NCBI GenBank assembly: GCA_900763875.1
Contig: CAAFLX010000001.1
Coordinates: forward strand, 58,022-122,021
Source: Clostridia bacterium
GTDB taxonomy: Bacteria > Bacillota > Clostridia > Christensenellales > CAG-917
Length of the DNA: 64,000 bases
Direction: 5' to 3'
Below the pieces are notes generated by a model. That model had not been told where the DNA came from and made no database searches. It saw only the letters and a list, made by a program, of their open reading frames with translations. Numbering within the stretch: the first letter of the stretch is position 1; every line of letters begins with the position of its first letter. Below, in pieces: positions 7,758-16,988 of the stretch. The position numbers were made by a program, and so were the translations under genes.

Positions 7758-8858
7758 ATGCAAGACATCAAACAATCAAGGCAAATCATCAACGAAGTGG
7801 ACGAGCAGATGGCGCGTCTGTTTGAGCAACGCATGCAGGCGTGCGAGCAAATTGCCCTTTACAAAAAAGAGAACGGTTTGAGCGTGCGCGACAGCGAAAG
7901 GGAAGAGCAGGTTGTTGCAAGCAACAGCAAATATATACAAGACGAGAATCTCGTGCCGTATTATAGGGATTTTGTCCGAGCCACGATGGACGTATCTTGT
8001 CGCTATCAAACCGCGCTCATGCGAAACATGCGCGTTGCGTATTGCGGGATCGAGGGCGCGTTTGCGTACATAGCCGCAAAAAAAATGTACCCCGATGCAG
8101 AATACGTTGCGTTTTCAAACTTTCAGGACGCATACGACGCGACGGCGAGCGGAGATTGCGATTGCTCGGTTTTGCCGCTTGAAAACAGCTATGCAGGCGA
8201 AGTCGGCGAGGTGATGGACTTGATTTTTTCGAAAGATTTGCACATCAATCAGGTGGTTGACGTTGCCATCGCGCACAATCTCATCGCTAAAAAAGGCGCG
8301 CAAATCGAGGATATTAAAACCGTAGTGAGTCACCCTCAGGCACTTGCCCAGTGCGAGGAGTATATAAAAGCGCACGGCTTTGAAACGAGGGCGTATTCAA
8401 ACACCGCGCTTGCTGCAAAATTTGTTGCCGAGGCGCAAGATTCGAGCGTGGCGGCACTTGCCTCCGACGAAACGGCAAGAATGTTTGACCTTGACGTCCT
8501 TGACGCTCACGTCAACGACAATGCAAACAATACAACGAGATTTGCGGCGTTTTCAAGGTCGGAAAATTTGTCTGCTTCCGTCGCAAAAAGAGCGGATGAA
8601 AACTTCATTTTGGCGTTCACCGTGCAAAACGAATCGGGTGCGCTTGCAAGCGCGCTCAACATCATCGGCGCGCACAATTTCAATATGCGCACTCTCCGCT
8701 CAAGACCTATGAAAGACTTGCAGTGGAACTACTATTTTTACATCGAGGCGGAGGGCAATATCCGCACCCAAAACGGCAGAGATATGATGCAGGAACTTTC
8801 CGCGCTTTGCGCCAAGCTCAAACTCGTGGGCAGTTATTTTGCAAACAACGTGAGGTAG
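7758..8858 (+). CDS. pheA: Bifunctional chorismate mutase / prephenate dehydratase
   Basis: 366 residues. Residues 1-90 form an AroQ-type chorismate mutase (RQIINEVDEQMARLFEQRM, then the Lys/Arg-bearing helix ALYKKENGLSVRD). About 92-275 is the prephenate dehydratase domain with the catalytic TTRF motif (NNTTRFAAF) and VLPLENSYAGEVGEV. About 288-360 is an ACT domain for phenylalanine feedback (GALASALNII, RSRPMKD in place of ESRP). Together they turn chorismate into phenylpyruvate. It is the first gene of the eight-gene aromatic operon and is followed three bases later by aroB. Confidence 0.93.
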   Translation: MQDIKQSRQIINEVDEQMARLFEQRMQACEQIALYKKENGLSVRDSEREEQVVASNSKYIQDENLVPYYRDFVRATMDVSCRYQTALMRNMRVAYCGIEGAFAYIAAKKMYPDAEYVAFSNFQDAYDATASGDCDCSVLPLENSYAGEVGEVMDLIFSKDLHINQVVDVAIAHNLIAKKGAQIEDIKTVVSHPQALAQCEEYIKAHGFETRAYSNTALAAKFVAEAQDSSVAALASDETARMFDLDVLDAHVNDNANNTTRFAAFSRSENLSASVAKRADENFILAFTVQNESGALASALNIIGAHNFNMRTLRSRPMKDLQWNYYFYIEAEGNIRTQNGRDMMQELSALCAKLKLVGSYFANNVR

Positions 8859-8861
8859 AAG

Positions 8862-9866
8862 ATGATTTTGAAATCAAAAGCCGAAGGTCAATACTATGAT
8901 ATTGTGGTTGAAAGAGGCGTTCTGAACAACATAGGACAACTTGTCAATCTTCAAAGAAAAGTGCTTATCGTCACCGACGACGGCGTGCCGAAAGAGTATT
9001 CTCAAACGGTTGCCGCCGCAAGCAAAACGCCCGTGGTCGTCACCCTCAAACAGGGCGAGCAAAGCAAAAACTTTGACAATTTCAAGCTCATTCTTGCCAC
9101 TATGCTCCAAAACGGTTTCACAAGAAAGGATTGCGTTGTGGCAGTGGGCGGCGGCGTTGTGGGCGATATTGCGGGATTTTCGGCGGCGTGCTATATGCGA
9201 GGCGTGGAGTTTTTCAACGTCCCGACAACGCTGTTGTCACAACTCGACTCGTCCATAGGCGGAAAAACCGCGATTGATTTCGAGGGCGTGAAGAACGTTG
9301 TGGGAAGTTTTTTTGAGCCGTCAAAAGTGATAATCGATTTGGACACGCTCAAAACGCTCGACGATAGACAACTGCACGCAGGGCTTGTCGAGGGTATAAA
9401 AATGGCACTCACCTCGAATAAGAGGTTGTTTGAAGCAATCGAAAATAGCGTGGATTTGCAAAAAGATTTGCAACTCATCGTGCAAAGCTCGCTGATAATA
9501 AAACGCGACATCGTTGAAAAAGACCCAAAAGAAAAAGACTTGCGTATGGTGCTGAACTTCGGTCACACGCTCGGTCACGCAATCGAGAGCGCAAAAAAAG
9601 GGAAGCTCCTGCACGGAGAGTGTGTGGGAATCGGTATGCTTGCAACTTGCTCAAACAGCGTAAGACAAAGGCTTGTAAAAGTGCTTGAAAAATACAATTT
9701 GCCGACAAAGGCGGATTGCGACAGAGAGGAACTTGTGAGGCTTATCGCCCACGACAAAAAGTCGCAAGGGGACAAAATCCGCACCGTCATAGTGGACGCG
9801 CCCGCCGCTTGGCGATTTGTGGATATGACGGCAGACGAAATCGTTGAAAGAGAGGACAGATTATGA
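8862..9866 (+). CDS. aroB: 3-dehydroquinate synthase
   Basis: 334 residues, second step of the shikimate pathway (DAHP to 3-dehydroquinate, NAD and metal dependent). Visible motifs are the dinucleotide loop GGGVVGDIAGF, TTLLSQLDSSIGGKTAID, and the metal-binding His residues in NFGHTLGHAIE and LLHGECVGIG. Length is slightly short of the usual 350-360, the loss being at the N terminus. The start lies just after the pheA stop and the stop overlaps the start of aroC by four bases (ATGA), so the two are translationally coupled. Confidence 0.95.
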   Translation: MILKSKAEGQYYDIVVERGVLNNIGQLVNLQRKVLIVTDDGVPKEYSQTVAAASKTPVVVTLKQGEQSKNFDNFKLILATMLQNGFTRKDCVVAVGGGVVGDIAGFSAACYMRGVEFFNVPTTLLSQLDSSIGGKTAIDFEGVKNVVGSFFEPSKVIIDLDTLKTLDDRQLHAGLVEGIKMALTSNKRLFEAIENSVDLQKDLQLIVQSSLIIKRDIVEKDPKEKDLRMVLNFGHTLGHAIESAKKGKLLHGECVGIGMLATCSNSVRQRLVKVLEKYNLPTKADCDREELVRLIAHDKKSQGDKIRTVIVDAPAAWRFVDMTADEIVEREDRL

Positions 9867-10960
9867 AAAACACGTTTGGACAAAGCGTATCGCTCACGGT
9901 GTTCGGCGAGAGCCACGGAGCAGGCGTAGGCGTAGTGCTTGACGGGCTTTGCTCGGGCATTGACGTCAAAGACGAGGATATCAAACACGCTCTTGCAATG
10001 CGCGCGCCGTCTATGACAACGGACACTGCAAGACGAGAAAGGGACGCATATCAAATTCTATCGGGCGTGTTCAACGGCAAGACGACGGGCAGTCCTATTT
10101 GCATTTTCATACCCAACGAAAACACGGACAGCAAGGCTTATGAATACGGAGTCGCTCGCCCCTCGCATGCCGACTATGCCGCATTTTGCAAGTATGGCGG
10201 ATTTGAAGATTATAGAGGCGGCGGACACTTTTCGGGCAGAGTGACGGCAGGCATTGTCGCTGTCGGCGCAATCTTGAAAGAGGCGTTAAAAAGAGTCGGA
10301 ATCTCAATCGGCACACATATCCTTGAATGTGCCAACGTGCGCGATAACGAGTTTGACGATATACAAAACGAGGTTTTAACCCTCGATTGTACAAAATTCC
10401 CCGTTTTGAACGAGGAGAAAGGCAAAGAGATGATTGCTTGCATAGAGGACGCAAAAGCGCACCTTGACAGCGTTGGAGGCATAACTCAAACCGCTATCGT
10501 GGGCGTGCCGTCGGGCGTTGGCGAACCTATGTTCGACAGCGTTGAGGGGGTGCTTGCGCACGCTCTGTTTGCAATCGGCGGCGTAAAGGGCGTGGAGTTC
10601 GGAAAGGGGTTTGCGATGAGCAAGATGTTCGGCTCTTGTGCGAACGACGCTTTTCAAATGAACAACGGAAAAGTCACGACCAAAACCAACAACAACGGCG
10701 GCATAAACGGCGGCATTGCCAACGGTATGCCAATCGTGTTTAACCTTGCAATCAAGCCTACGCCGTCCATTGCAAAAAAACAAAACACCGTTGATTTTGT
10801 CAGCGGCAAGAACAGCCAAATCGAGATTGTTGGCAGACACGACCCTGCAATCGTAAGGCGAATTTGCCCGGTTGTGAACAGCGTAAGCGCGCTTGTGACG
10901 TGCGACTTGCTTGCTCAAAGATACGGAACGGACGTGTTCAAAAAGGGTATAAATCGATGA
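9863..10960 (+). CDS. aroC: Chorismate synthase
   Basis: 365 residues. It makes chorismate from EPSP with reduced FMN. Signatures include GESHGAGVGVVLDG near the N terminus, RPSHADYA, the FMN-binding RGGGHFSGRVTAG, and NNNGGINGGIANGMPI followed by KPTPSI. A complete family-length protein. It overlaps aroB and the aroE/K fusion by ATGA at either end. Confidence 0.96.
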   Translation: MKNTFGQSVSLTVFGESHGAGVGVVLDGLCSGIDVKDEDIKHALAMRAPSMTTDTARRERDAYQILSGVFNGKTTGSPICIFIPNENTDSKAYEYGVARPSHADYAAFCKYGGFEDYRGGGHFSGRVTAGIVAVGAILKEALKRVGISIGTHILECANVRDNEFDDIQNEVLTLDCTKFPVLNEEKGKEMIACIEDAKAHLDSVGGITQTAIVGVPSGVGEPMFDSVEGVLAHALFAIGGVKGVEFGKGFAMSKMFGSCANDAFQMNNGKVTTKTNNNGGINGGIANGMPIVFNLAIKPTPSIAKKQNTVDFVSGKNSQIEIVGRHDPAIVRRICPVVNSVSALVTCDLLAQRYGTDVFKKGINR

Positions 10961-12201
10961 AGTACGGGCTTGTCGGTGAAAAACTGGGGCATAGTTATTC
11001 TTGTGAAATCCACGCTCTAATCGGGGACTATGACTATAAGCTAACCCCTCTTGCAAAAGACGAGGTGGCGGAGTTTTTTAAGCGCAGAAATTTTTGCGCC
11101 GTCAACGTCACGATACCATACAAGGAAACCGTGATACCCTTGCTCGACGTCGTATCGCAAGAGGCAAAAGCAATAGGCGCGGTGAATACCGTTGTCAATC
11201 GCGATGGAAAACTGTTTGGGTATAACACCGATTTTTACGGAATCAAGGCTCTTTTGCAAAAGGCGGATATTGACGTTTGCGGCAAAAACGTGCTTATCCT
11301 CGGCACGGGCGGTACGGCAAAGACGGCTGCTGCAGTGATGACGGCTTTGGGTGCAAAGAGGATAGAAAAGGTTTCTCGCTCGAAAAAAGAGGGAGCAATC
11401 GACTATGACGAGGCAAAAAAACGGGTTGATACGCACATAATCTTCAACGCAACGCCCGTGGGGACGTTCCCGAACGACGAGGGTTTGCCCTTGGATTTGA
11501 GCGGCTTTGAACGGCTTGAAGGAGTGCTTGACGCAATTTATCATCCGCTTGCCACAAATCTCGTTCTCGGCGCAAGAGAGAAAGGGTGCAAGGCGGAGGG
11601 CGGACTGTATATGTTGGTTGCGCAAGCCGTGTATGCGTCAAGGTTGTTTTTTGGAAAAGAAATAGGCGACGTCGGCAAAGACGAGATTGACGATATATAC
11701 GACAAAATCCTCGCACAAAAACAAAACGTCGTGCTTGTCGGTATGCCTTCGTCGGGCAAATCGACAATCGGCAAGAGAGTTGCAAAGATGCTCGGTCGCA
11801 AGTTTGTTGACACCGACGACGAGATTATAAAGAAAATCAAAATGCCTATTTCCGAGTTTTTTGCAAAGTTCGGCGAGAGTGAATTTAGAAAAATCGAGAG
11901 CGAGGTCATTGGCGAGATTGCAAAAGAGAGCGGAATCGTGATTGCAACGGGCGGTGGCGCAGTGCTTGCAAAACAGAACGTTTTCGCGCTCAAACGCAAC
12001 GGTAAACTTGTGTTTTTGGACAGAAAACCGACAAATCTCGTTGCGACCGAAACAAGACCGCTGTCCTCGAATAGGCAAGATTTGCAAAGGCTGTATGAGC
12101 AACGATACCCGATTTATTCGGCGTGCGCCGACCTAAAAATCGAAAACGACGGCACTATCGACGATGTTGTGCGCGAAGTCGTAAAGGAGTTTGAAAAATG
12201 A
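10957..12201 (+). CDS. aroE/aroK: Shikimate dehydrogenase-shikimate kinase fusion
   Basis: 414 residues carrying two consecutive pathway enzymes. The N-terminal half (1-250) is shikimate dehydrogenase: NVTIPYKE with the catalytic Lys, [15 protein letters not shown] and the NADP loop GTGGTAKTA. The C-terminal half (about 255-414) is shikimate kinase: Walker [16 protein letters not shown], the shikimate-binding FRKIESE, ATGGGA and the lid ETRPLS. The ATG at 10957 is preferred because it overlaps the aroC stop as ATGA, the pattern used throughout this operon; an upstream in-frame start at 10864 would lie inside aroC. The linker between the enzymes is only about ten residues. The order dehydrogenase then kinase follows the reaction order. 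Confidence 0.93.
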   Translation: MKYGLVGEKLGHSYSCEIHALIGDYDYKLTPLAKDEVAEFFKRRNFCAVNVTIPYKETVIPLLDVVSQEAKAIGAVNTVVNRDGKLFGYNTDFYGIKALLQKADIDVCGKNVLILGTGGTAKTAAAVMTALGAKRIEKVSRSKKEGAIDYDEAKKRVDTHIIFNATPVGTFPNDEGLPLDLSGFERLEGVLDAIYHPLATNLVLGAREKGCKAEGGLYMLVAQAVYASRLFFGKEIGDVGKDEIDDIYDKILAQKQNVVLVGMPSSGKSTIGKRVAKMLGRKFVDTDDEIIKKIKMPISEFFAKFGESEFRKIESEVIGEIAKESGIVIATGGGAVLAKQNVFALKRNGKLVFLDRKPTNLVATETRPLSSNRQDLQRLYEQRYPIYSACADLKIENDGTIDDVVREVVKEFEK

Positions 12202-12632
12202 AAATATTGGTGCTTAACGGGCCGAATATCAATATGCTGGGCATACGCGAGCCGCAAATTTATGGCAATCGCACTTACAACGACCTCGTGCAAAGCATAC
12301 AGAAATATTGCGACGACAAGGGCGTTGAAGTGGCGTTTTTTCAGTCCAATCACGAAGGCGCGCTCATAGACAAGATTCAAGACGCCTACTTTTCAAAGGT
12401 GGACGGAATCGTGATAAACCCTGCCGGATATACGCATACAAGCGTGGCTATCGCCGACGCGTTGAAGGGCGTGAATATCCCGTTTGTCGAGGTGCATATC
12501 TCAAACGTTGACGAGAGAGAGGAGTTCAGAAAAATCAGCTTTGTGAGAAACTATGCGCTAAAAACGATTTCGGGCAGAGGATTCGAGGGGTATATCGAGG
12601 CGATAAAAGTTCTTGAAAACTTGAAAAAATAA
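12198..12632 (+). CDS. aroQ: Type II 3-dehydroquinate dehydratase
   Basis: 144 residues, the usual size of the dodecameric type II enzyme. Motifs are [17 protein letters not shown] at the N terminus (active-site Asn, Arg and Tyr), [26 protein letters not shown], and EVHISNV followed by R. It converts 3-dehydroquinate to 3-dehydroshikimate and so supplies the substrate of the preceding fusion protein. It overlaps aroE/K by four bases. A 115-base gap without a terminator separates it from aroA. Confidence 0.95.
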   Translation: MKILVLNGPNINMLGIREPQIYGNRTYNDLVQSIQKYCDDKGVEVAFFQSNHEGALIDKIQDAYFSKVDGIVINPAGYTHTSVAIADALKGVNIPFVEVHISNVDEREEFRKISFVRNYALKTISGRGFEGYIEAIKVLENLKK

Positions 12633-12747
12633 AGTAAACCACGTTTGCAACAACAATAATCAACGGAAAATAACAATAACCTCAAAACAACGAGAATTTG
12701 AAAATCGCAGGGTAGTTCCGATGGCGATTTTGTAAAACGAAAAGAAT

Positions 12748-13953
12748 ATGAGAGTGACTTTTGAAAAATCCAAAGCGGTTGGAAGCGTTGCCGCTCCGCC
12801 GTCAAAAAGCGTTGCGCACAGATTGTTGATTGCGTGCGCGCTCTCGCGTGCAAAAAGCGAGGTTCGGGGCATATCGGACAGTGAGGATATGCTCGCAACG
12901 CTGGATTGCATAAAGGCACTTGGAATAAACGTCAGAAAGGACGGCGACGTCGTATACTTCGACGGCGGAGAAAACCGCACGGGAAATACGCCCGTTTTCG
13001 ATTGCAGAGAGAGCGGAAGCACGTTGAGGTTTTTCTTGCCCGTTGCAAGCGTGTTTTGCGACGAGTGCGTGTTTGTAGGCTCAAAAAGATTGCTTGAAAG
13101 AGGCGTTGACGTGTATGAAAAAACACTTGGCGAACACGGCGTAAAAGTGCGTTGCGACGGCGGAAAAATCACCGTGTCGGGGTGGCTTGAAAGCGGCGTT
13201 TACACCCTCCCCGGCGATGTGAGCAGTCAGTACGTTTCGGGACTTGCGTTTGCGCTTGCGCTCCTAAAGGGCAACAGCGAAATAAGGGTTTTAGAACCCG
13301 TCGAGAGCAGGGCGTATATTGATATGACGATTGAAGTTTTGAAAAAGACAGGCGTTGAAATCGTCGAAAAAGAAAGGAACGTGTTTTTTGTCAAGGGCGA
13401 GCAAAAGTACCGAGGAGGAACATACGAGGTCGAGGGCGATTGGTCAAACGGAGCAATGCTCCTTGCGCTCAAAGAAGTCGGCGGCAACGTCGAGGTGACG
13501 GGACTTGACGAAAACAGCGTGCAAGGGGACAAGGTTTGCAAGCAAATTTTCAAATGTCTTGATGAGGAAAACGCCGTTGTCGATCTTGCAAATTGTCCCG
13601 ATTTGGCACCGATTGCGTTTGTTGTGGCGGCTTTGAAAAGAGGCGCGACGTTTGTCGGAACAAGGCGGCTCAAAATCAAGGAGAGCGACCGCGCTATGGC
13701 TATGGCGCAAGAGCTTGCAAAGTTTGGGATTTGCGTTGATGTGCGCGAAAACGAGGTTGTTGTGCATAAAAACGATATAAAAACACCGTGTTGTGATATT
13801 TGCGCACACAATGACCATAGAATCGTGATGGCGTGCAGCGTGCTGTTGAGCCTCGTTGGAGGCACGATTGACGGCGCACAGGCGGTGAGAAAAAGTTTCC
13901 CGAATTTCTTTGAAAAAATGGGAGAGCTTGGAGTGAGATATGAAGTTGAATAA
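12748..13953 (+). CDS. aroA: EPSP synthase (3-phosphoshikimate 1-carboxyvinyltransferase)
   Basis: 401 residues, slightly short of the usual 425-430. The family loops are present: PPSKSVAHRLLIACAL, ESGSTLRFFLPVA, GDVSSQYVSGLAFALALL, CPDLAPIAFVVAAL, LKIKESDRAMAMAQEL and HNDHRIVMACSVL. The active-site loop usually written LxxNAGTxxR is here ESGSTLRF, with Ser replacing the Ala-Gly context, as in class II-like enzymes; such differences can alter glyphosate sensitivity, but that is an inference. The ribosome site is weak (AAAACGAAAAGAAT). The 3' end overlaps tyrA by 14 bases. Confidence 0.93.
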   Translation: MRVTFEKSKAVGSVAAPPSKSVAHRLLIACALSRAKSEVRGISDSEDMLATLDCIKALGINVRKDGDVVYFDGGENRTGNTPVFDCRESGSTLRFFLPVASVFCDECVFVGSKRLLERGVDVYEKTLGEHGVKVRCDGGKITVSGWLESGVYTLPGDVSSQYVSGLAFALALLKGNSEIRVLEPVESRAYIDMTIEVLKKTGVEIVEKERNVFFVKGEQKYRGGTYEVEGDWSNGAMLLALKEVGGNVEVTGLDENSVQGDKVCKQIFKCLDEENAVVDLANCPDLAPIAFVVAALKRGATFVGTRRLKIKESDRAMAMAQELAKFGICVDVRENEVVVHKNDIKTPCCDICAHNDHRIVMACSVLLSLVGGTIDGAQAVRKSFPNFFEKMGELGVRYEVE

Positions 13954-14809
13954 GGATATGAAGATTCTTATTGTCGGTGTTGGATTGATTGGCGGAAGCT
14001 ATGCGGAGGCTCTTTCAAAAAAAGGCTATGAGGTGGGCGCGATAGACAGCAGAAAAGAGGCTGTCGCGTTTGCCATTGAAAAAGGGTATATAGCAAGCGG
14101 AATGAGCGAGGTCGAGGGCGAGTACGTTGCAAAATTCGACCTTGTTGTGTTTGCGCTTTATCCGCACGCTTTTGTAGAGTGGGTGGAAAAAAATCAAGCG
14201 TTTTTCAAGAGTGGCGCAATTATAACCGACGTGACGGGCGTGAAAGGGAGCGTGGTTTTCAAAGTGCAGGATATGCTCCGCTCGGACGTGGAGTTTATAA
14301 GCGCGCACCCTATGGCAGGCAGAGAGTGCTCGGGCGTGGAGAACGCAAAAGCGGAGATTTTTGACGGCGCAAATTATATCGTCGTCCCGACGGATAAAAA
14401 TACGCAGGGCGCAATCGAGTTGTGCAAGGATTTGGGCAAAACGCTGGGATTCGGGCGCGTTTGCGAGCTGTCCGTAAAGCAGCACGACGAGATGGTGGGA
14501 TTTTTGTCGCACCTCACGCATTGCATTGCCGTGTCGCTGATGGTGTGCAAACAAAGCGAGCATCTTGCCGATTATACGGGCGATTCGTTTAGAGATTTGA
14601 CGCGTATCGCAAAGATAAACGACGAGATGTGGAGCGAACTGTTTTTGGCAAATAAGGACGAAATCGTCGAGCAAATGAACCTTTTTGAGGAGCATTTTGA
14701 AAAACTTAAAGAATGTATTCAAAATGACGATAGGGACGGAATAAGGCAAATGATGCGCCTCTCGAGCGCGCGCCGTAAGGCTTTCGACAAACGATACGAG
14801 GAGAAGTAG
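13940..14809 (+). CDS. tyrA: Prephenate dehydrogenase
   Basis: 289 residues, NAD-dependent conversion of prephenate to 4-hydroxyphenylpyruvate. The Rossmann loop is GVGLIGGSYAEAL. The catalytic region includes SAHPMAGRECSGVENA, with the conserved His, and FLSHLTHCIA. A second ATG at 13958 would remove six residues and start nearer the Rossmann strand; the ribosome site (GGAGTGAG) fits 13940. There is no ACT domain, so tyrosine feedback must act elsewhere. It overlaps aroA and is followed by aroF one base after its stop. Confidence 0.93.
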   Translation: MKLNKDMKILIVGVGLIGGSYAEALSKKGYEVGAIDSRKEAVAFAIEKGYIASGMSEVEGEYVAKFDLVVFALYPHAFVEWVEKNQAFFKSGAIITDVTGVKGSVVFKVQDMLRSDVEFISAHPMAGRECSGVENAKAEIFDGANYIVVPTDKNTQGAIELCKDLGKTLGFGRVCELSVKQHDEMVGFLSHLTHCIAVSLMVCKQSEHLADYTGDSFRDLTRIAKINDEMWSELFLANKDEIVEQMNLFEEHFEKLKECIQNDDRDGIRQMMRLSSARRKAFDKRYEEK

Positions 14810-14810
14810 T

Positions 14811-15839
14811 ATGAACGTGGAATTCAAAAGAAAAATGCCAACTTTGCAGGAAATCAAGGAAATGTACCCAATCGACGACAAGCTCGCCGCTTTGAAAAAG
14901 GATAGAGATGACGCACTCAAAAATATTTTCGAGGGCAAGGACGACAGATTTTTGCTTGTCATAGGCCCTTGCTCTGCCGATAGAGAGGACGCCGTGCTCG
15001 ACTATATTTCAAGGCTTAGGGACGTGCAAAACAAGGTTGAGGACAAAATCTTTATCGTGCCGCGTATTTATACCAACAAACCGCGCACAACCGGCGACGG
15101 ATACAAGGGAATGCTCCACCAGCCCGATCCGCACGCAGGCGAAAATATGCTCAAAGGGCTTATCTCCATACGAAAACTGCACATTAAGGCTCTGCGCGAA
15201 ACGGGATTTTCTTGCGCCGACGAGATGCTCTATCCCGAAAATCACCTCTACCTCTCGGACGTGCTTTCATACGTCGCGGTCGGGGCTAGGTCGGTTGAAA
15301 ATCAGTTCCACCGCCTCACCGCAAGCGGTTTGGATATCCCTGTCGGCATGAAAAACCCCACCAGCGGCGATTTGTCCGTGATGATGAACTCGATACGCGC
15401 CGCTCAACATCCCCATACGTTTGTGTACAGCGGGTGGGAGGTCAACTCAAAGGGCAATCCGCTCGCTCACGCTATCCTGCGCGGCTCGGTGGACAAAAAC
15501 GGGCAGACTATCCCAAACTATCACTATGAGGATTTGCGCAGGCTCGCCGATTTGTACGCACAAAGCGGTCTTGCAAATCCCGCCGTCATCGTCGATACCA
15601 ATCACTCTAACTCCGCAAAAAAATTCTTCGAGCAACCGCGTATCGCCAAGGAAGTGCTGCACAGTATGCGCGAGGCGGCAGATATCAAAAAAATCGTCAA
15701 GGGCTTGATGATTGAATCCTACATCGAGGAGGGCGCGCAATCTCCCGACGACGGCGTGTACGGCAAATCTATCACCGACCCCTGCCTCGGCTGGCAAGAC
15801 ACGCAAAGGCTCATCTTCGACCTTGCAGAGCAACTGTAA
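14811..15839 (+). CDS. aroF: DAHP synthase, type I (AroF/AroG family)
   Basis: 342 residues, the entry reaction from phosphoenolpyruvate and erythrose-4-phosphate. Motifs match the AroFGH class: LVIGPCSADREDAVLDY, NKPRTTGDGYKG, VGARSVENQFHRL, MKNPTSGDLSVMMN and DTNHSNSAKKF. The N-terminal extension of about 45 residues is of the kind that carries allosteric amino acid binding in AroFGH enzymes. It ends the operon although it catalyses the first step, and is followed by a strong terminator. Confidence 0.95.
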   Translation: MNVEFKRKMPTLQEIKEMYPIDDKLAALKKDRDDALKNIFEGKDDRFLLVIGPCSADREDAVLDYISRLRDVQNKVEDKIFIVPRIYTNKPRTTGDGYKGMLHQPDPHAGENMLKGLISIRKLHIKALRETGFSCADEMLYPENHLYLSDVLSYVAVGARSVENQFHRLTASGLDIPVGMKNPTSGDLSVMMNSIRAAQHPHTFVYSGWEVNSKGNPLAHAILRGSVDKNGQTIPNYHYEDLRRLADLYAQSGLANPAVIVDTNHSNSAKKFFEQPRIAKEVLHSMREAADIKKIVKGLMIESYIEEGAQSPDDGVYGKSITDPCLGWQDTQRLIFDLAEQL

Positions 15840-15841
15840 AC

Positions 15842-15877
15842 AAAACGTCCCGAACGAAACGAACGGGACGTTTTTTT
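15842..15877 (+). terminator. Terminator of the aromatic operon
   Basis: AAAACGTCCCG (15842-15852) pairs perfectly with CGGGACGTTTT (15864-15874), with seven T. It lies two bases behind the aroF stop codon. Confidence 0.88.
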
Positions 15878-15937
15878 GTGTGGAGAAACAATCGCTTTGG
15901 TGGCTGCTTGTGAAACTGTTTGGATATGAGGGCGAGA

Positions 15938-16669
15938 TCAGTCTAGCAATTTGCCGTCTATTGAAATTGTTGCGACTTGCCAAGGGATAAATTTGCCGCT
16001 ATCTTGCAAGGCTTTTTTGACTGCGTTTTCTATGCCGCCGCAACAGGGAACTTCCATTCGCACAACGGTTACGCTTTTGACGTCGTTGTTTTTGATGATT
16101 TCAGTGAGTTTTTGAGAGTAGTCCACCGAGTCGAGCTTGGGACAGCCTATAACGGTGATTTTTCCTCTCATAAATTCTTCGTGCATATTGGCGTAGGCAT
16201 AGGCTGCGCAGTCTGCCGCAACAAGCAATTTTGCCCCCTCGAAATAGGGCGCATTTGCGTTGACAAGTTTGATTTGGCAAGGCCATTGACCGAGTCTCGA
16301 CGTGGGCTTGGCAAGCATCGTGCTTTGGTTTTGTTCATTGTTGGAGGCGCGATTGAGCGTCATAGCCTTTTTACCGGGGCAACCCTCGTGAGAGAGAAAG
16401 ACGCCGCCGTTTCTCATTTTTTCTTGCATTCTGGCTTGTTTATTTTTTAAAACCGCATCCTCGTTGTATGCTGCCGCTTCTCTTTCAACAAAAGATATCG
16501 CGCCTGTAGGGCAGGCTGGCAAACAATCTCCGAATCCGTCGCAATAATCGTCTCGTGTGAGTTTTGCTTTGCCGTTTATCATTTCGATTGCTCCTTCGTG
16601 ACACGCATTTGCGCATGCACCGCAACCGTTGCACTTGTCTTCATCTATTTGGATAATTTTTCTTTTCAT
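15938..16669 (-). CDS. Ferredoxin-type 4Fe-4S protein, unknown partner
   Basis: 243 residues. The N-terminal 60 residues hold two ferredoxin cluster motifs, CNGCGACANAC and, less regular, CDGFGDCLPAC followed by P, where the second Cys of the CxxCxxC is replaced by Gly-Phe-Gly spacing. The rest contains further Cys positions (HEGCPGK, AADCAAYA, VIGCPKLD and VPCCGGIENAV), so additional metal or redox sites are possible. The family is often annotated simply as 4Fe-4S binding protein and occurs beside DUF1858 and Crp/Fnr genes in anaerobes. AAGGAG precedes the start. It follows the DUF1858 gene by five bases, so the pair is an operon. Confidence 0.8.
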   Translation of the reverse strand: MKRKIIQIDEDKCNGCGACANACHEGAIEMINGKAKLTRDDYCDGFGDCLPACPTGAISFVEREAAAYNEDAVLKNKQARMQEKMRNGGVFLSHEGCPGKKAMTLNRASNNEQNQSTMLAKPTSRLGQWPCQIKLVNANAPYFEGAKLLVAADCAAYAYANMHEEFMRGKITVIGCPKLDSVDYSQKLTEIIKNNDVKSVTVVRMEVPCCGGIENAVKKALQDSGKFIPWQVATISIDGKLLD

Positions 16670-16674
16670 TGGTT

Positions 16675-16908
16675 TTACTCCTTGTTTATAACTTCAAAAC
16701 CTTGTTCCTCAAAGGCTTTTGCAATGATTTCTGTCGAAATATTCTTTATATGTGCGCCCTTATTTATCGACGTGATTTTGCCGACGGTTGCTCTTGCTAC
16801 AGCATTGTCTACAAGCTCGAATCCGAGCTTTTTGAGCAATTTTTTTGTTTCGGGGAATTCTTTTATCGTTTGTGATACAGGTTTTGAAAAATCAACCGTT
16901 TTGTTCAT
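16675..16908 (-). CDS. DUF1858 domain protein
   Basis: 77 residues, covering one DUF1858 domain from end to end: it opens with VDFSKPVSQTIKEFPETKK and has the LKKLGFELVDN centre. This small family is usually found alone or fused to redox or hemerythrin proteins in anaerobes; its chemistry is unknown. A strong AAAGGAG site lies before the ATG. First gene of the pair with the ferredoxin-like protein, next to a Crp/Fnr regulator that is its likely controller. Confidence 0.85.
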   Translation of the reverse strand: MNKTVDFSKPVSQTIKEFPETKKLLKKLGFELVDNAVARATVGKITSINKGAHIKNISTEIIAKAFEEQGFEVINKE

Positions 16909-16988
16909 AGCGAATATCTCCTTTGTTTTTTCTTAATTTTAGGGCAAAAACAAAGGATAGTCGGTTGGAAAAACAACAGAATAAAAAA

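Noticed and set aside
7272..7775. 167-residue minus-strand frame upstream of pheA
   Set aside because: It encodes the tandem repeat as a low-complexity peptide and crosses the aromatic operon promoter.
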